NCBI GenBank assembly: GCA_007117185.1
Contig: SKHA01000042.1
Location: 1 to 19,981, forward strand
Source of the DNA: Spirochaeta sp.
GTDB lineage: Bacteria; Spirochaetota; Spirochaetia; DSM-27196; Alkalispirochaetaceae
DNA length: 19,981 bases
Reading direction: 5' to 3'
Part shown: piece after piece, positions 1-6,963 of the stretch
How the letters are laid out: each line of letters opens with the position of its first letter
Numbering within the stretch: position 1 is the stretch's first letter
The notes under the pieces: model-generated
Database searches by the model: none
What the model was told of the DNA's origin: nothing
Seen by the model: only the letters and a program-made list of their open reading frames with translations
Position numbers and translations under genes: made by a program

Positions 1-295
1 CTTCCCGGCCCACCTCGGTGATGAATCCGAAATCACCCAGGTTCACCGGCAGGATCGGCGTGTCCCGCTCCGCCAGCACACGGCTGGCAAAGAGCACCGT
101 TCCATCTCCTCCCAGGGTCACCGCCAGGTCAAACCGCGTCTCCGCGGGCAGTGCTGTGGCGCCGCGGTCGTAACTGAAGGTTTGTACGGCGCGGGCGCTG
201 CTCTCAAGGTACGCAGCAATCTCCCGGGCAGCCTCGGCGGCGCCGACTTTGGCGGTGTTGGCGATAATCAGAACTGAATCCAGCGAACATTTCAT
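1..295 (-). CDS. nadK: NAD kinase, 5' part (cut by left window edge)
   Basis: NAD kinase phosphorylates NAD to NADP in the cytosol using ATP or polyphosphate. About 98 N-terminal codons are present; the rest lies beyond the left edge. The translation starts MKCSLDSVLIIANTAK and reaches DLAVTLGGDGTVLFASRVL at residues about 59-77, which contains the diagnostic GGDG nucleotide-binding motif. It continues to LPVNLGDFGFITEVGRE, matching the 'NxGxLGFLTE' block that follows in this family. I chose the ATG at 293-295 because it gives the frame of the GGDG motif; an ATG at 288-290 is in another frame. A short AGGGG sequence lies 6 bases upstream. The DegT-like gene ends 61 bases upstream on the same strand, and a good -10/-35 pair sits in that gap, so this gene may have its own promoter. 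Confidence 0.9.
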   Translation of the reverse strand, partial: MKCSLDSVLIIANTAKVGAAEAAREIAAYLESSARAVQTFSYDRGATALPAETRFDLAVTLGGDGTVLFASRVLAERDTPILPVNLGDFGFITEVGRE

Positions 296-306
296 CTCGT
301 ACCCCT

Positions 307-335
307 ACTATATAAAGGGCCGCAGCGGCGGTAAA
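307..335 (-). promoter_or_regulatory. candidate sigma70-type promoter for nadK
   Basis: On the minus strand TTTACC (330-335) and TATAGT (307-312) are separated by exactly 17 bases, in the only gap between the DegT-like gene and nadK. The hexamers match the consensus at 4/6 and 5/6 positions. Transcription would start near 300, giving a leader of only about five bases before the ATG. This is pattern-based; the region is short and AT-rich compared with its surroundings. Confidence 0.45.
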
Positions 336-356
336 GCTTCTCCCCCGAGCGCATAC

Positions 357-1388
357 TCAAGGCATTGTCGCCAGAACACGCTCAATTCGTTCCTGTTCAC
401 TCCTGCCCAAAGCGGGAAAGAGAGGAAAAAGGACCATTCTCGACGCCAGGGAGAGGGCGTTGGGAAACTGACTCACCCCTTCTTCCGCGGCATCCAGGGT
501 TTCCAGGATCGTTCCCTCAAACGCCCGAACCGCGGTCACACCGTGGGTACGGGCGTACTGTTCCACCTCCCGGGGGGAACTTTGAACCAGGACGGGCAGA
601 GCGTAGAAGACGTTCTCACCCTCCCCGCCCTGCAGGGGAACAACGTGGCGTGTCCGCTGGACGGTGCGAAGGAAGCGCGCCGCCATCTCCCGGCGCTTCT
701 CGATGAACCGTTCCAGCTGCTTCATCTGGGTCAGCCCCAGCGCGGCGTTCATGTCCGGCAGGGGGGGCTCCCCCAGTTCCGGGGTTACCGCTCCGTTGAG
801 AACTCCAAGGCGACGGGTGCTGCCGGTGATGACCACCGCTCCGCCCCCGGCGGTGACGATGTGCTGCGGCTCCAGTCCGGCGATGGTCAGGTCGCCGGCG
901 GCGCCGGCCATGATCGTTCCGGTGTTCCCTCCCAGCCCTTCAGAAACATCCTCGACAAGAGGAATCTGCAGCTGCTTAAGCGAGTCCAGGTCGGCGATGA
1001 ACCCCAGCCGGGTGTCCACCAGCAGCGCCGCGAGGTCCAGCGCCTGATAGTCCACATCGAGGGGGGACGGCAACAATGGCAGCAGCTTCTGCGTGTCGAT
1101 GGGTACGGCTACACACCCGGCGCGCTCCAGAATGCTTCGGACCATCGTCGGAGCCAGGACGGAACACCCGACCCGAGCTCCCGGTGGCAGCGCCAGTGCG
1201 GCAAGCGACGCCAGGAGGGCCTGTCCGTAGGTGCGCATCGCCACCCCGCCGCGACGGCCCAGGTATCGGGCGAAGGAAGAGGAGAACTCCCGGGCCAGCT
1301 CTCCGGACCCAATGGAATCCTCCGCCAGGCGGGTGAGGACAGCGTCCATGTCGGCACGACGGATAGTAGGTCTGAAGATGGGAATCAT
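357..1388 (-). CDS. DegT/DnrJ/EryC1/StrS-fold protein lacking the PLP lysine
   Basis: This 343-aa protein has the architecture of sugar aminotransferases of the DegT/StrS family (fold-type I PLP enzymes). Visible family blocks are FRPTIRRADMD with GSGELAREF at the N terminus, the cofactor-binding VEDVSEGLG at 145-153 (usual form EDAAQALG, Asp147 present), and MNAALGLTQMKQLERFIEKR at about 213-232. The segment that normally reads HPVK-ITTGEGG reads EPQHIVTAGGG, so His176 stands where the Schiff-base lysine should be. A His at this position is known in GDP-4-keto-6-deoxymannose 3-dehydratase (ColD), which uses PLP or PMP for dehydration instead of transamination. The protein could therefore be a dehydratase or a non-catalytic relative. 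It begins 2 bases after the CheW stop codon, so it is almost certainly co-transcribed with cheW. No sugar-nucleotide genes are visible nearby. Fold assignment is firm; function is unknown. Confidence 0.8.
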   Translation of the reverse strand: MIPIFRPTIRRADMDAVLTRLAEDSIGSGELAREFSSSFARYLGRRGGVAMRTYGQALLASLAALALPPGARVGCSVLAPTMVRSILERAGCVAVPIDTQKLLPLLPSPLDVDYQALDLAALLVDTRLGFIADLDSLKQLQIPLVEDVSEGLGGNTGTIMAGAAGDLTIAGLEPQHIVTAGGGAVVITGSTRRLGVLNGAVTPELGEPPLPDMNAALGLTQMKQLERFIEKRREMAARFLRTVQRTRHVVPLQGGEGENVFYALPVLVQSSPREVEQYARTHGVTAVRAFEGTILETLDAAEEGVSQFPNALSLASRMVLFPLFPALGRSEQERIERVLATMP

Positions 1389-1390
1389 GG

Positions 1391-1870
1391 TCAGCGGGCG
1401 ATGCTTTCGAGCTGTTCAAGTTCCCGTAGATTGAACAGGCGGTCGATATCCAGGACGATCAGGTACCCTTCGTCGCGTTGCACAACCCCTTCGATGTATT
1501 CCGCGCCGATTCCGGAGATCATCTGCGGTGGCGGCTGAATCTCCCCGGCGGAGACGGAGATAACCCGGGAGACCTTATCGATTATTATCGCCACGTGCAT
1601 CCCGTCCAGACGAATGATGAGAAACCCCCGGAGGAGCTCGTCATCTTCCTCAGTCAGCACCCGGGTCAGGTGGAAACGCCGGTGCAGGTTGATCACGGGA
1701 ATGATCTCACCGCGAAGGTTGAAGATCCCCTCGACGTACCCGGGGGAATTGGGAATCGCCCGGACGTCCTTGGTCTCCTCGATACTCTTCACCTGCATAA
1801 TATCGATCCCGTAGTACTCCGCGCCGAGCTGAAATGTCACAAGTTGCAGATCTTCGTTCTGGTTGATCAT
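1391..1870 (-). CDS. cheW: CheW-type chemotaxis coupling protein
   Basis: CheW links methyl-accepting chemoreceptors to the CheA kinase in the cytoplasmic signalling array. The 159-aa product is one CheW domain from end to end: QLVTFQLGAEYYGIDIMQVKSI opens the first beta subdomain, and NLRGEIIPVINLHRRF (about residues 51-66) is the classic CheW signature. HVAIIIDKVSRVISV and GYLIVLDIDRLF complete the fold. The open frame extends upstream to 1948, but I chose the ATG at 1868-1870 because AAGGTGG lies just upstream and the extra residues are low-complexity and unlike CheW. A promoter with a 17-bp spacer precedes it. The next gene follows after 2 bases. No cheA, receptor or cheY operon lies in the window, so this is a CheW outside a full chemotaxis cluster. 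Confidence 0.95.
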   Translation of the reverse strand: MINQNEDLQLVTFQLGAEYYGIDIMQVKSIEETKDVRAIPNSPGYVEGIFNLRGEIIPVINLHRRFHLTRVLTEEDDELLRGFLIIRLDGMHVAIIIDKVSRVISVSAGEIQPPPQMISGIGAEYIEGVVQRDEGYLIVLDIDRLFNLRELEQLESIAR

Positions 1871-1889
1871 GAACCACCTTCCGATTCCA

Positions 1890-1918
1890 AGAATAGCGCG
1901 GGGCGCCCCTGTTGGCAA
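1890..1918 (-). promoter_or_regulatory. candidate cheW promoter with a palindromic spacer
   Basis: On the minus strand TTGCCA (1913-1918, 5/6) and TATTCT (1890-1895, 4/6) are exactly 17 bases apart, about 20 bases upstream of the cheW start. The spacer contains the perfect 10-bp palindrome GGGGCGCCCC (1900-1909), which could be an operator or simply GC-rich sequence. It would give cheW-degT a transcript separate from the upstream kinase-receiver genes. Confidence 0.5.
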
Positions 1919-1944
1919 GCGGCGCGGTGCTGCCCCACCGCCTG

Positions 1945-2298
1945 TCAACCCAGGTCGGCCAGGGTCTGCTGCAGAACCTCCGGAGAGACCGGCTTGGGAA
2001 GAAAGAGAGACTGTGAGACCCCCGCCGCCCGTCGGCGAACTTCGTCGGTATCGTAGGCGGTGGTGAAGATGATCGGTACGGCCAGATCACGGCGGATGCA
2101 TTCAGCCGCGTCGATGCCGTCGATGGTCCCCGCCAGGGCAACGTCCATGAGAATGCAGTCCGGGCGGTGGCTGGCAGCAAGGGTACACGCTTCCTCTCCC
2201 GAAGCGGTTACCGCCGCCACGGTATACCCCATCCGTTCAATGCTCTTGGAGAGAAAGAGAGCGATGATGCCTTCGTCTTCCACAATCAATACATTCAT
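1945..2298 (-). CDS. single-domain response regulator (receiver only)
   Basis: The 117-aa product is a bare receiver domain of a two-component system, with no DNA-binding or enzymatic output domain. It begins MNVLIVEDE with the acidic pair Glu7/Asp8, has the phospho-acceptor Asp52 in CILMDVALAG, the conserved Thr79/Thr80 in FTTAYD, and Lys102 in LPKPVS. The start is the ATG at 2296-2298, which overlaps the stop codon of the histidine kinase gene as ATGA. This indicates translational coupling and a kinase-receiver partnership. The longer open frame to 2346 would extend into the kinase gene and adds no receiver sequence. The MDVALAG region and C-terminal helix resemble receivers paired with HisKA_2 kinases. 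Output is probably by protein-protein contact. Confidence 0.92.
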   Translation of the reverse strand: MNVLIVEDEGIIALFLSKSIERMGYTVAAVTASGEEACTLAASHRPDCILMDVALAGTIDGIDAAECIRRDLAVPIIFTTAYDTDEVRRRAAGVSQSLFLPKPVSPEVLQQTLADLG

Positions 2299-3851
2299 GG
2301 GTTGAACCGAGGTGTAGAGGTGCTGTCCATACATTTCAGTATACACCCAAACGGACGCTCCATCAAAAGGGTCAAGCTGCCCCGGAGCTGATGCTCCACC
2401 AGGGCGGCCAGGAACTCTCTGGTTCCGTGGTCCAGCTCAAGACCCCTGGTGTCGGTGTAGCTCAAGTGAACTTCGCCACCGGATTCGACAATTACCGATA
2501 TGGAGACGCTACTCCCGTCGCCATCGGCGACCCCGCCGGCAACCTGGCGACTCAACCGGAGAAGCTCTCCCACCACCAGACCCATCGGGGCGGCCACGTC
2601 CAGAACGATAACAACTCCGGGGCAGGCGATGTCAGGGGCAATCTCTGGAAATGCGTCCCTGCCCAGGACTGTCAGGTACCGCTGCAGGTCAACCCGGGAA
2701 AAATCGTTCTCCCGCTTCAGCTGGGTCTGCACAAGAGAAAGGGTATGAATGCGGCGATCCAGGCGCTGCAGCGCCGGAGCCTCCCAGGAAGAGGGAGCGT
2801 CCATCAGTTCAAGCTGGACCAGTGAACGCACCACCTGCAACGAGTTATTTGTCCGGTGCAGTAACTCCCGGATCAGCACCTCCTGTTTTCCCATGATCCG
2901 CACGACTTCATCGTTTGCGTCCAGCAGCCCGGAGGTCTCCCGGTTGAGCCGCCTGACCAGAATGACCGTAACGGTGATCATCATCAACGCGGCACACACG
3001 GCGATCCCGCTTATCAGCCGCCAGAGTGCGAACTGTTCTCTGGTGGCCCGGCCCACAAGAACGTAGAAGGGGTAACCGGACACAGCATTGTAGGCGAAGA
3101 CCCGGTCGACGCCGTCGGTGGCTCCGACGTATCGCACCACGCCCCGGGGCGACCCTTCTTCTATGCGTCGGTGCGGGGGGATGTCCGGAGCCAGGTTGTT
3201 CAGCCGCTCCAGTTCCAGGGGCCAGCGGACAACCAGGGCGCTACTGTCGCTGCGGCGAATACTCACCATCCCGCCGGGACCGACGTCCATCTGCGAAAAA
3301 AGCTCTTCAAAGTGGGTCAGGTCGATCACCGCGTGTACCGTGCCATGGATGGTATGGTCGCTACGGTGGATCGATTCAGTTACCTGCATGACCCTGTTAC
3401 CGGTATGGCCGCAGTCCCACGTCTCGCTGAAGCGCTCCCTGCCACCGGTGAGTCTCACATCCAGGATCGCTTCACAAACCAGGGCAGCGTCTCCGATTGT
3501 GGCCACCGGAGACCCTTCGATGTCACGAAGCACCAATCCGCGAATCTCGGGAAAGTGCCGGGTGACGGCCACCAGGTCTTCCTGCAGGATCGCCGGGTCG
3601 TCCACGGCGGAACCGCGAAGCATCCGGTCACCAGTCCACTCCAGGGTCGCGTCGACGCGCCGCAGCGCAGCCTGCAGCGTCCGGGAGAGAACCTCCGCTT
3701 CGTTGGCGGAACTCGCTGCCACGTTATCGAAGGTGAATTGCCACGTCTGAAGCAGATAGAACGAGAGTATGGCCAGGATCAGCGAAATCCAAATGACAGC
3801 AAGGACATGGTAGGAGTGGGTGCGACGCCGAAGGATGCTCTGGAAATCCAC
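2295..3851 (-). CDS. membrane sensor histidine kinase, HisKA_2 type with degenerate ATP-binding N box
   Basis: The 518-aa product has a transmembrane helix at about 15-35, an extracytoplasmic PDC/Cache-like sensor region (about 40-275), a second transmembrane helix at about 278-299, and a cytoplasmic dimerisation/phospho-acceptor segment RELLHRTNNSLQVVRSLVQL (His332). The last is the HisKA_2 pattern normally written EIHHRVKNNLQ. In the ATPase region the N box should read NELVxNA but reads GELLRLS (428-434), so both ATP/Mg-binding asparagines are lost; the following Asp-box survives only as YTDTRG (Asp467). ATP binding is therefore doubtful. The start is GTG at 3851, 9 bases after the HAD stop codon; no later ATG leaves the first membrane helix intact. 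No strong ribosome binding site is visible. The stop overlaps the receiver start. It may be a pseudokinase, a phosphatase, or active only with a partner kinase. Confidence 0.88.
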   Translation of the reverse strand: MDFQSILRRRTHSYHVLAVIWISLILAILSFYLLQTWQFTFDNVAASSANEAEVLSRTLQAALRRVDATLEWTGDRMLRGSAVDDPAILQEDLVAVTRHFPEIRGLVLRDIEGSPVATIGDAALVCEAILDVRLTGGRERFSETWDCGHTGNRVMQVTESIHRSDHTIHGTVHAVIDLTHFEELFSQMDVGPGGMVSIRRSDSSALVVRWPLELERLNNLAPDIPPHRRIEEGSPRGVVRYVGATDGVDRVFAYNAVSGYPFYVLVGRATREQFALWRLISGIAVCAALMMITVTVILVRRLNRETSGLLDANDEVVRIMGKQEVLIRELLHRTNNSLQVVRSLVQLELMDAPSSWEAPALQRLDRRIHTLSLVQTQLKRENDFSRVDLQRYLTVLGRDAFPEIAPDIACPGVVIVLDVAAPMGLVVGELLRLSRQVAGGVADGDGSSVSISVIVESGGEVHLSYTDTRGLELDHGTREFLAALVEHQLRGSLTLLMERPFGCILKCMDSTSTPRFNP

Positions 3852-3860
3852 CGTTTGAGC

Positions 3861-4712
3861 TTAGGTCATTCCTGATGCTTTTTCAAATTCGCGCTGTCGG
3901 TGGTGGTCGGGAATAAGCTGGTCCAACCGGTCAACGGTCCAGGTGGGGCGGTCTGCGGCGGCGGTCTCCAGGAGCATTTGCGGTGTAGTCTCGCCGGTGA
4001 ACACCACGGCGGTGTCCATACCGCAGTCGATGCCCATGCGGATCTCGGTGTACAGACGGTCGCCGATGGTGAGGCAGCGGTCCACCGGAAGCTCGATGGC
4101 GTTCATGATCGTTTTGAGCATCACCGGGCTTGGTTTGCCGCAGTTCACCTCCAGGGTGGCTCCGGTGACCGCCTCTATCGCAGCGATCACCGCCCCGGCA
4201 TCTACCTCACCACGGCCGCCGGGAAACGGGCAGTACGCATCCGGGTTGGTGGCGATCAGACGGGCCCGGCGATGGTACCAGATCGCCTCGAAAGCGATCT
4301 GCAGCTTCTTCCAGGTGAGGGTGCGGTCGTAGCTGGCAACCACGATGTCGATCTTTTCGGGATCCTCCGAGAGGGCGATCCCCGCGTCCTTCAGCGAGCG
4401 CACCAGGGGTTCCTCGGCAATGGGAAACACCACCGCTCCAGGGGCGTTCTGCAGCAACCATTGGGTGGTGGTGAAGACGGTGGTGATCATCTCATGAGGG
4501 CTGATCTCAAGACCCATGGCACCCAGCTTCTCCAGGTACATCCCGACATCCCGGGTGGGGTTATTGGAGAGGAAGACAACCCGCTTGCCCAGGGAGCGCA
4601 GGGTTTCCACCACCCACTTCGCTCCTGGCAGGAGCTCCCCGCCCAGGTAGATCGTCCCGTCAAGATCGAAGATGTACCCATCGTACAGCGAGTCCGGTGG
4701 TGAGGATTTCAT
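3861..4712 (-). CDS. HAD-superfamily IIA phosphatase (NagD-like)
   Basis: This 283-aa protein is a haloacid-dehalogenase-type phosphatase of the IIA group (NagD, AraL, 4-nitrophenylphosphatase). Motif I is YIFDLDGTIYLG with nucleophile Asp16 and acid Asp18; motif II is VFLSNNPTR; motif III is NCGKPSP; motif IV is TIGDRLYTEIRMG. The C2 cap typical of this group lies between motifs II and III. The second acidic residue of motif IV is Glu instead of the more usual Asp. Substrates in this group are small sugar or nucleotide phosphates; nothing here says which. The open frame continues to a TTG at 4775, but I prefer the ATG at 4710-4712: it begins just before the fold and lies ten bases downstream of a plausible -10 box. 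The gene lies between the AraC regulator and the kinase on the same strand. Confidence 0.92.
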   Translation of the reverse strand: MKSSPPDSLYDGYIFDLDGTIYLGGELLPGAKWVVETLRSLGKRVVFLSNNPTRDVGMYLEKLGAMGLEISPHEMITTVFTTTQWLLQNAPGAVVFPIAEEPLVRSLKDAGIALSEDPEKIDIVVASYDRTLTWKKLQIAFEAIWYHRRARLIATNPDAYCPFPGGRGEVDAGAVIAAIEAVTGATLEVNCGKPSPVMLKTIMNAIELPVDRCLTIGDRLYTEIRMGIDCGMDTAVVFTGETTPQMLLETAAADRPTWTVDRLDQLIPDHHRQREFEKASGMT

Positions 4713-4722
4713 GGCGGAGGCC

Positions 4723-4751
4723 ACTGTATCACCGGCGCTCGGGGGTGTAAA
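4723..4751 (-). promoter_or_regulatory. candidate promoter for the HAD phosphatase gene
   Basis: On the minus strand TTTACA (4746-4751, 5/6) and TACAGT (4723-4728, 4/6) are 17 bases apart. The -10 box ends ten bases before the chosen ATG, predicting a leader of a few bases and explaining the absence of a Shine-Dalgarno sequence. This supports the shorter start at 4712. Confidence 0.45.
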
Positions 4752-4775
4752 GAAACGGATCGGCGACTGTCCCAA

Positions 4776-5546
4776 TCAAGCCTGTCGGTTGCATCGCCAG
4801 TCCCGGGGTGAGCAATCCATACGCCTGCGAAAGAGACGGGTGAAGGCAGCCCGGTGGGGAAACCCGGTGCGCTGGGCGATCTCTTCAACGGTGAGGGTTG
4901 TATTCAGGAGCAATGCCGTGGCAGCCTCCATTCGGGTATGCGCCAGAAGCTCCCGAAAGCTCTGTCCGCAGCTCTCGACCACCGCGTGCCTGGCACGATC
5001 GGGACTCAACGCGAGTTCCTCCGCGAGGTCGGTGAGAGCGAGCGGGCGTTGATAGTTCCCGAGGAGAAAGTGCCTGATCCGGGCCTCCCTGGAAACGGAC
5101 TGGCTGGTTTCCGGGGCGTCCAGTTCGAGAGCGATACGGTGAAGTCGCGCACCAAGCTGACGAATCGCCTCCAGCGCGCGAGTCGCCTCGTCACCGGTTG
5201 GACGGTTCTGCCAGGGACCGAGAAAAAGTACCAGGGCGAGGTGCCCCTGGTGAAATACCGGATACGCCGCCTCTGAGAGCCCCGCGTGGCAGACGTGTAT
5301 TCGTCCTTCGGGAACGAGGTGTGCCCGGGTTCGAAAGTGGTCGATCTCAAAAGCGATGCACTTCGCCCCATCCCGTCCGGTCTTCACCGTATGGCATAAC
5401 GGGTGGGCATGGCGAAAACGTTCAGCTGGCAGCAGGTGCCAGAGACGATGGGTAAGATCGTGCACTGTCACCTTGAGTCCAGTCACCTCCTCGGTGTGAT
5501 CAATAGCCGTTCTGGCACTGTTTTCAGCCGTTTTTGTCGATATCAT
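4776..5546 (-). CDS. AraC-family regulator with N-terminal PocR sensory domain
   Basis: The 256-aa product combines a PocR-type ligand-binding domain (about residues 10-115) with a C-terminal double helix-turn-helix of the AraC family (about 160-253). The PocR part shows TGLKVTVHD, the cysteines Cys51, Cys63 and Cys86 in HPLCH, GAKCIAFE and HVCHAGL, and VLFLGPW. Known PocR domains bind small molecules such as 1,2-propanediol or hydrocarbon derivatives. The AraC part shows LTDLAEELALSPDRARH and LTVEEIAQRTGFPHRAAFTRLFRRR. The gene is divergent from the FAD oxidoreductase with 28 bases between start codons, so that gene is the likely target. Three 21-bp-spaced repeats cover the start region, suggesting autoregulation. 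The start ATG at 5544-5546 is tentative because no ribosome binding site precedes it; an internal GTG is possible but would cut the first helix of the domain. Confidence 0.88.
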   Translation of the reverse strand: MISTKTAENSARTAIDHTEEVTGLKVTVHDLTHRLWHLLPAERFRHAHPLCHTVKTGRDGAKCIAFEIDHFRTRAHLVPEGRIHVCHAGLSEAAYPVFHQGHLALVLFLGPWQNRPTGDEATRALEAIRQLGARLHRIALELDAPETSQSVSREARIRHFLLGNYQRPLALTDLAEELALSPDRARHAVVESCGQSFRELLAHTRMEAATALLLNTTLTVEEIAQRTGFPHRAAFTRLFRRRMDCSPRDWRCNRQA

Positions 5547-5557
5547 AGCCGTTTTTC
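5505..5557. repeat. three direct repeats at 21-bp period (candidate AraC operator array)
   Basis: AGCCGTT occurs at 5505, 5526 and 5547, each followed by Y-T (AGCCGTTCT, AGCCGTTTT, AGCCGTTTT). Spacing is exactly 21 bp twice, two helical turns, so all copies face the same side of the DNA. AraC-type regulators typically bind direct repeats with 21-bp periodicity. The array covers the start codon and first codons of the AraC gene and reaches within 18 bases of the FAD oxidoreductase start. A -10-like TATCAT (5541-5546) lies between copies two and three on the plus strand. Confidence 0.65.
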
Positions 5558-5574
5558 ACAGTACCCTGCTTTCC

Positions 5575-6963
5575 ATGAACAGAGAAGAGTTCTATACCCT
5601 GACCCGACGGATACCCGTTGACCACCCCTGCGATCTGGTGGTCGCCGGCGGAGGGCCCGCAGGAACGGTCGCAGCGATCGCCGCCGCCAGACTGGGCAGT
5701 TCGGTACTGCTGGTGGAAGCGACGGGAGCGCTGGGGGGCATGGGAACAGGCGGGCTGGTCTCGAGCTGGTACTGCATGGGAAACAACGTTCACACCATGG
5801 TTGGGGGCATCGTCGTCGAGATCTGCCAGATCCTGTACGAACGCGGTGCGATCGAACCCGGCACCGGTCCCGAGCAGTGGCAGCGCACCAAGCGCGGGTT
5901 CGGGTTCGATCCTGAAGCACTGAAGCGTCTCCTTGATGAACTGTGCGCCGATGCGGAGGTTGAGGTTCGGTTTGCAACCCGCGTGGTGGACGCGGAGGTA
6001 GCCAGGACGGGAACCATGAGGCGGGTAAACGGCGTCGTGATCCACAGCATTGAGGGGTTCGCGTACGTCCCGGCCGCCGCGTTTATCGACGCTACCGGCG
6101 ACGCCGTCCTCTCCGACTTGTGCGGAGTTGCCTGTCGCTCCGCCGGGAGGGACACGGAGAAAATCATGCCCCCCACCCTGTGCGCCAGGATCACCGGTGT
6201 GGATTATTCCCGTTTTCATCGCAAGCCCGATCAGCAACCCGCTGTAGACCAGGCGGTGCAGGACGGATTTTTCACCCAGCCGGACCGGCACGTGCCGGGG
6301 CTCTTTCGGACCGGTGAGTCCGATGGCATTTTGAACGCCGGGCACCTGTTCAACCTTGACGCCCTGTCGGTTGCACCTCTGAGTGCCGGGTACGCCCAGG
6401 GGCGTCGTCTGGCTGCGGAGTATCTCCGGTTCTTTCAGGAATACCTGGCCGGCTGCGAGCACGCGCATCTGGCGGCAACGGCGCCGTTGATGGGCGTCCG
6501 CGAGTCGAGACGAATCGTGGGCGAGTACGAGCTCACCTGGGAGGACTTCGTCGCCCGCCGGAAGTTTCCTGACCAGATCGGCATCTACTGCAAGCAGATC
6601 GACGTTCACGTGTACGATACTTCGCCAGAGGAATACGCTCGTTTCGAGAGTGAGTTTGACCAGGCGGGACGCCCGGCGGACGGCGAGTACTATGGGATAC
6701 CCTACGGAATCCTGGTTCCCCGGGGATTCAGCAATCTCTGGGCTGCAGGACGCTGCGTATCGACGGATGTCCGGGTGAACGGGTCTCTCCGGGACCAGCC
6801 GGGGTGCATGCTTATGGGCCAGGCGGCGGGAACTGCCGCGGTGCAGCACCTGAAGACGGGGCAACCGGCGTGCGACCTGGATACCCATACGCTGGTCCAG
6901 ACCCTCAGAGCGCAGGGAGCGTATCTGCCTCAGAAGGAATGTGCGACGTCGATGACCCGCTGA
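5575..6963 (+). CDS. FAD-dependent oxidoreductase (FAD_oxidored-like)
   Basis: The 462-aa product is a flavoprotein. The dinucleotide-binding motif CDLVVAGGGPAGTVAA lies at about residues 19-34, followed by the acidic end of the second strand in LLVEATGALGGMGTGG. The middle contains FIDATGDAVLSDLCG (the 'ATGD' motif), and the C terminus has GRCVSTDVRVNGSLRDQPGCMLMGQAAGTAA, which closes the FAD site. This arrangement is that of the FAD_oxidored group often annotated as 'FAD-dependent oxidoreductase' or 'xanthan lyase-like'; the substrate cannot be read from sequence. No Shine-Dalgarno sequence precedes the ATG. Divergence from a PocR-AraC regulator suggests induction by a small organic molecule that the enzyme may help to metabolise (inference). 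Its 3' end overlaps the convergent transporter gene by 59 bases. Confidence 0.9.
   Translation: MNREEFYTLTRRIPVDHPCDLVVAGGGPAGTVAAIAAARLGSSVLLVEATGALGGMGTGGLVSSWYCMGNNVHTMVGGIVVEICQILYERGAIEPGTGPEQWQRTKRGFGFDPEALKRLLDELCADAEVEVRFATRVVDAEVARTGTMRRVNGVVIHSIEGFAYVPAAAFIDATGDAVLSDLCGVACRSAGRDTEKIMPPTLCARITGVDYSRFHRKPDQQPAVDQAVQDGFFTQPDRHVPGLFRTGESDGILNAGHLFNLDALSVAPLSAGYAQGRRLAAEYLRFFQEYLAGCEHAHLAATAPLMGVRESRRIVGEYELTWEDFVARRKFPDQIGIYCKQIDVHVYDTSPEEYARFESEFDQAGRPADGEYYGIPYGILVPRGFSNLWAAGRCVSTDVRVNGSLRDQPGCMLMGQAAGTAAVQHLKTGQPACDLDTHTLVQTLRAQGAYLPQKECATSMTR

Noticed and set aside
249..1538. 429-codon plus-strand frame over nadK and the DegT-like gene
   Set aside because: It crosses three well-supported minus-strand genes and encodes no recognisable domain.
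1945..2346. Longer receiver start at 2346
   Set aside because: It would place 16 extra residues inside the kinase coding sequence; the ATG overlapping the kinase stop codon gives the canonical receiver N terminus.
5524..6888. 454-codon minus-strand frame over the FAD oxidoreductase
   Set aside because: Fully antisense to a well-supported flavoprotein gene, and would also overlap the AraC gene start; composition is Arg/Gly/His-rich without domain motifs.
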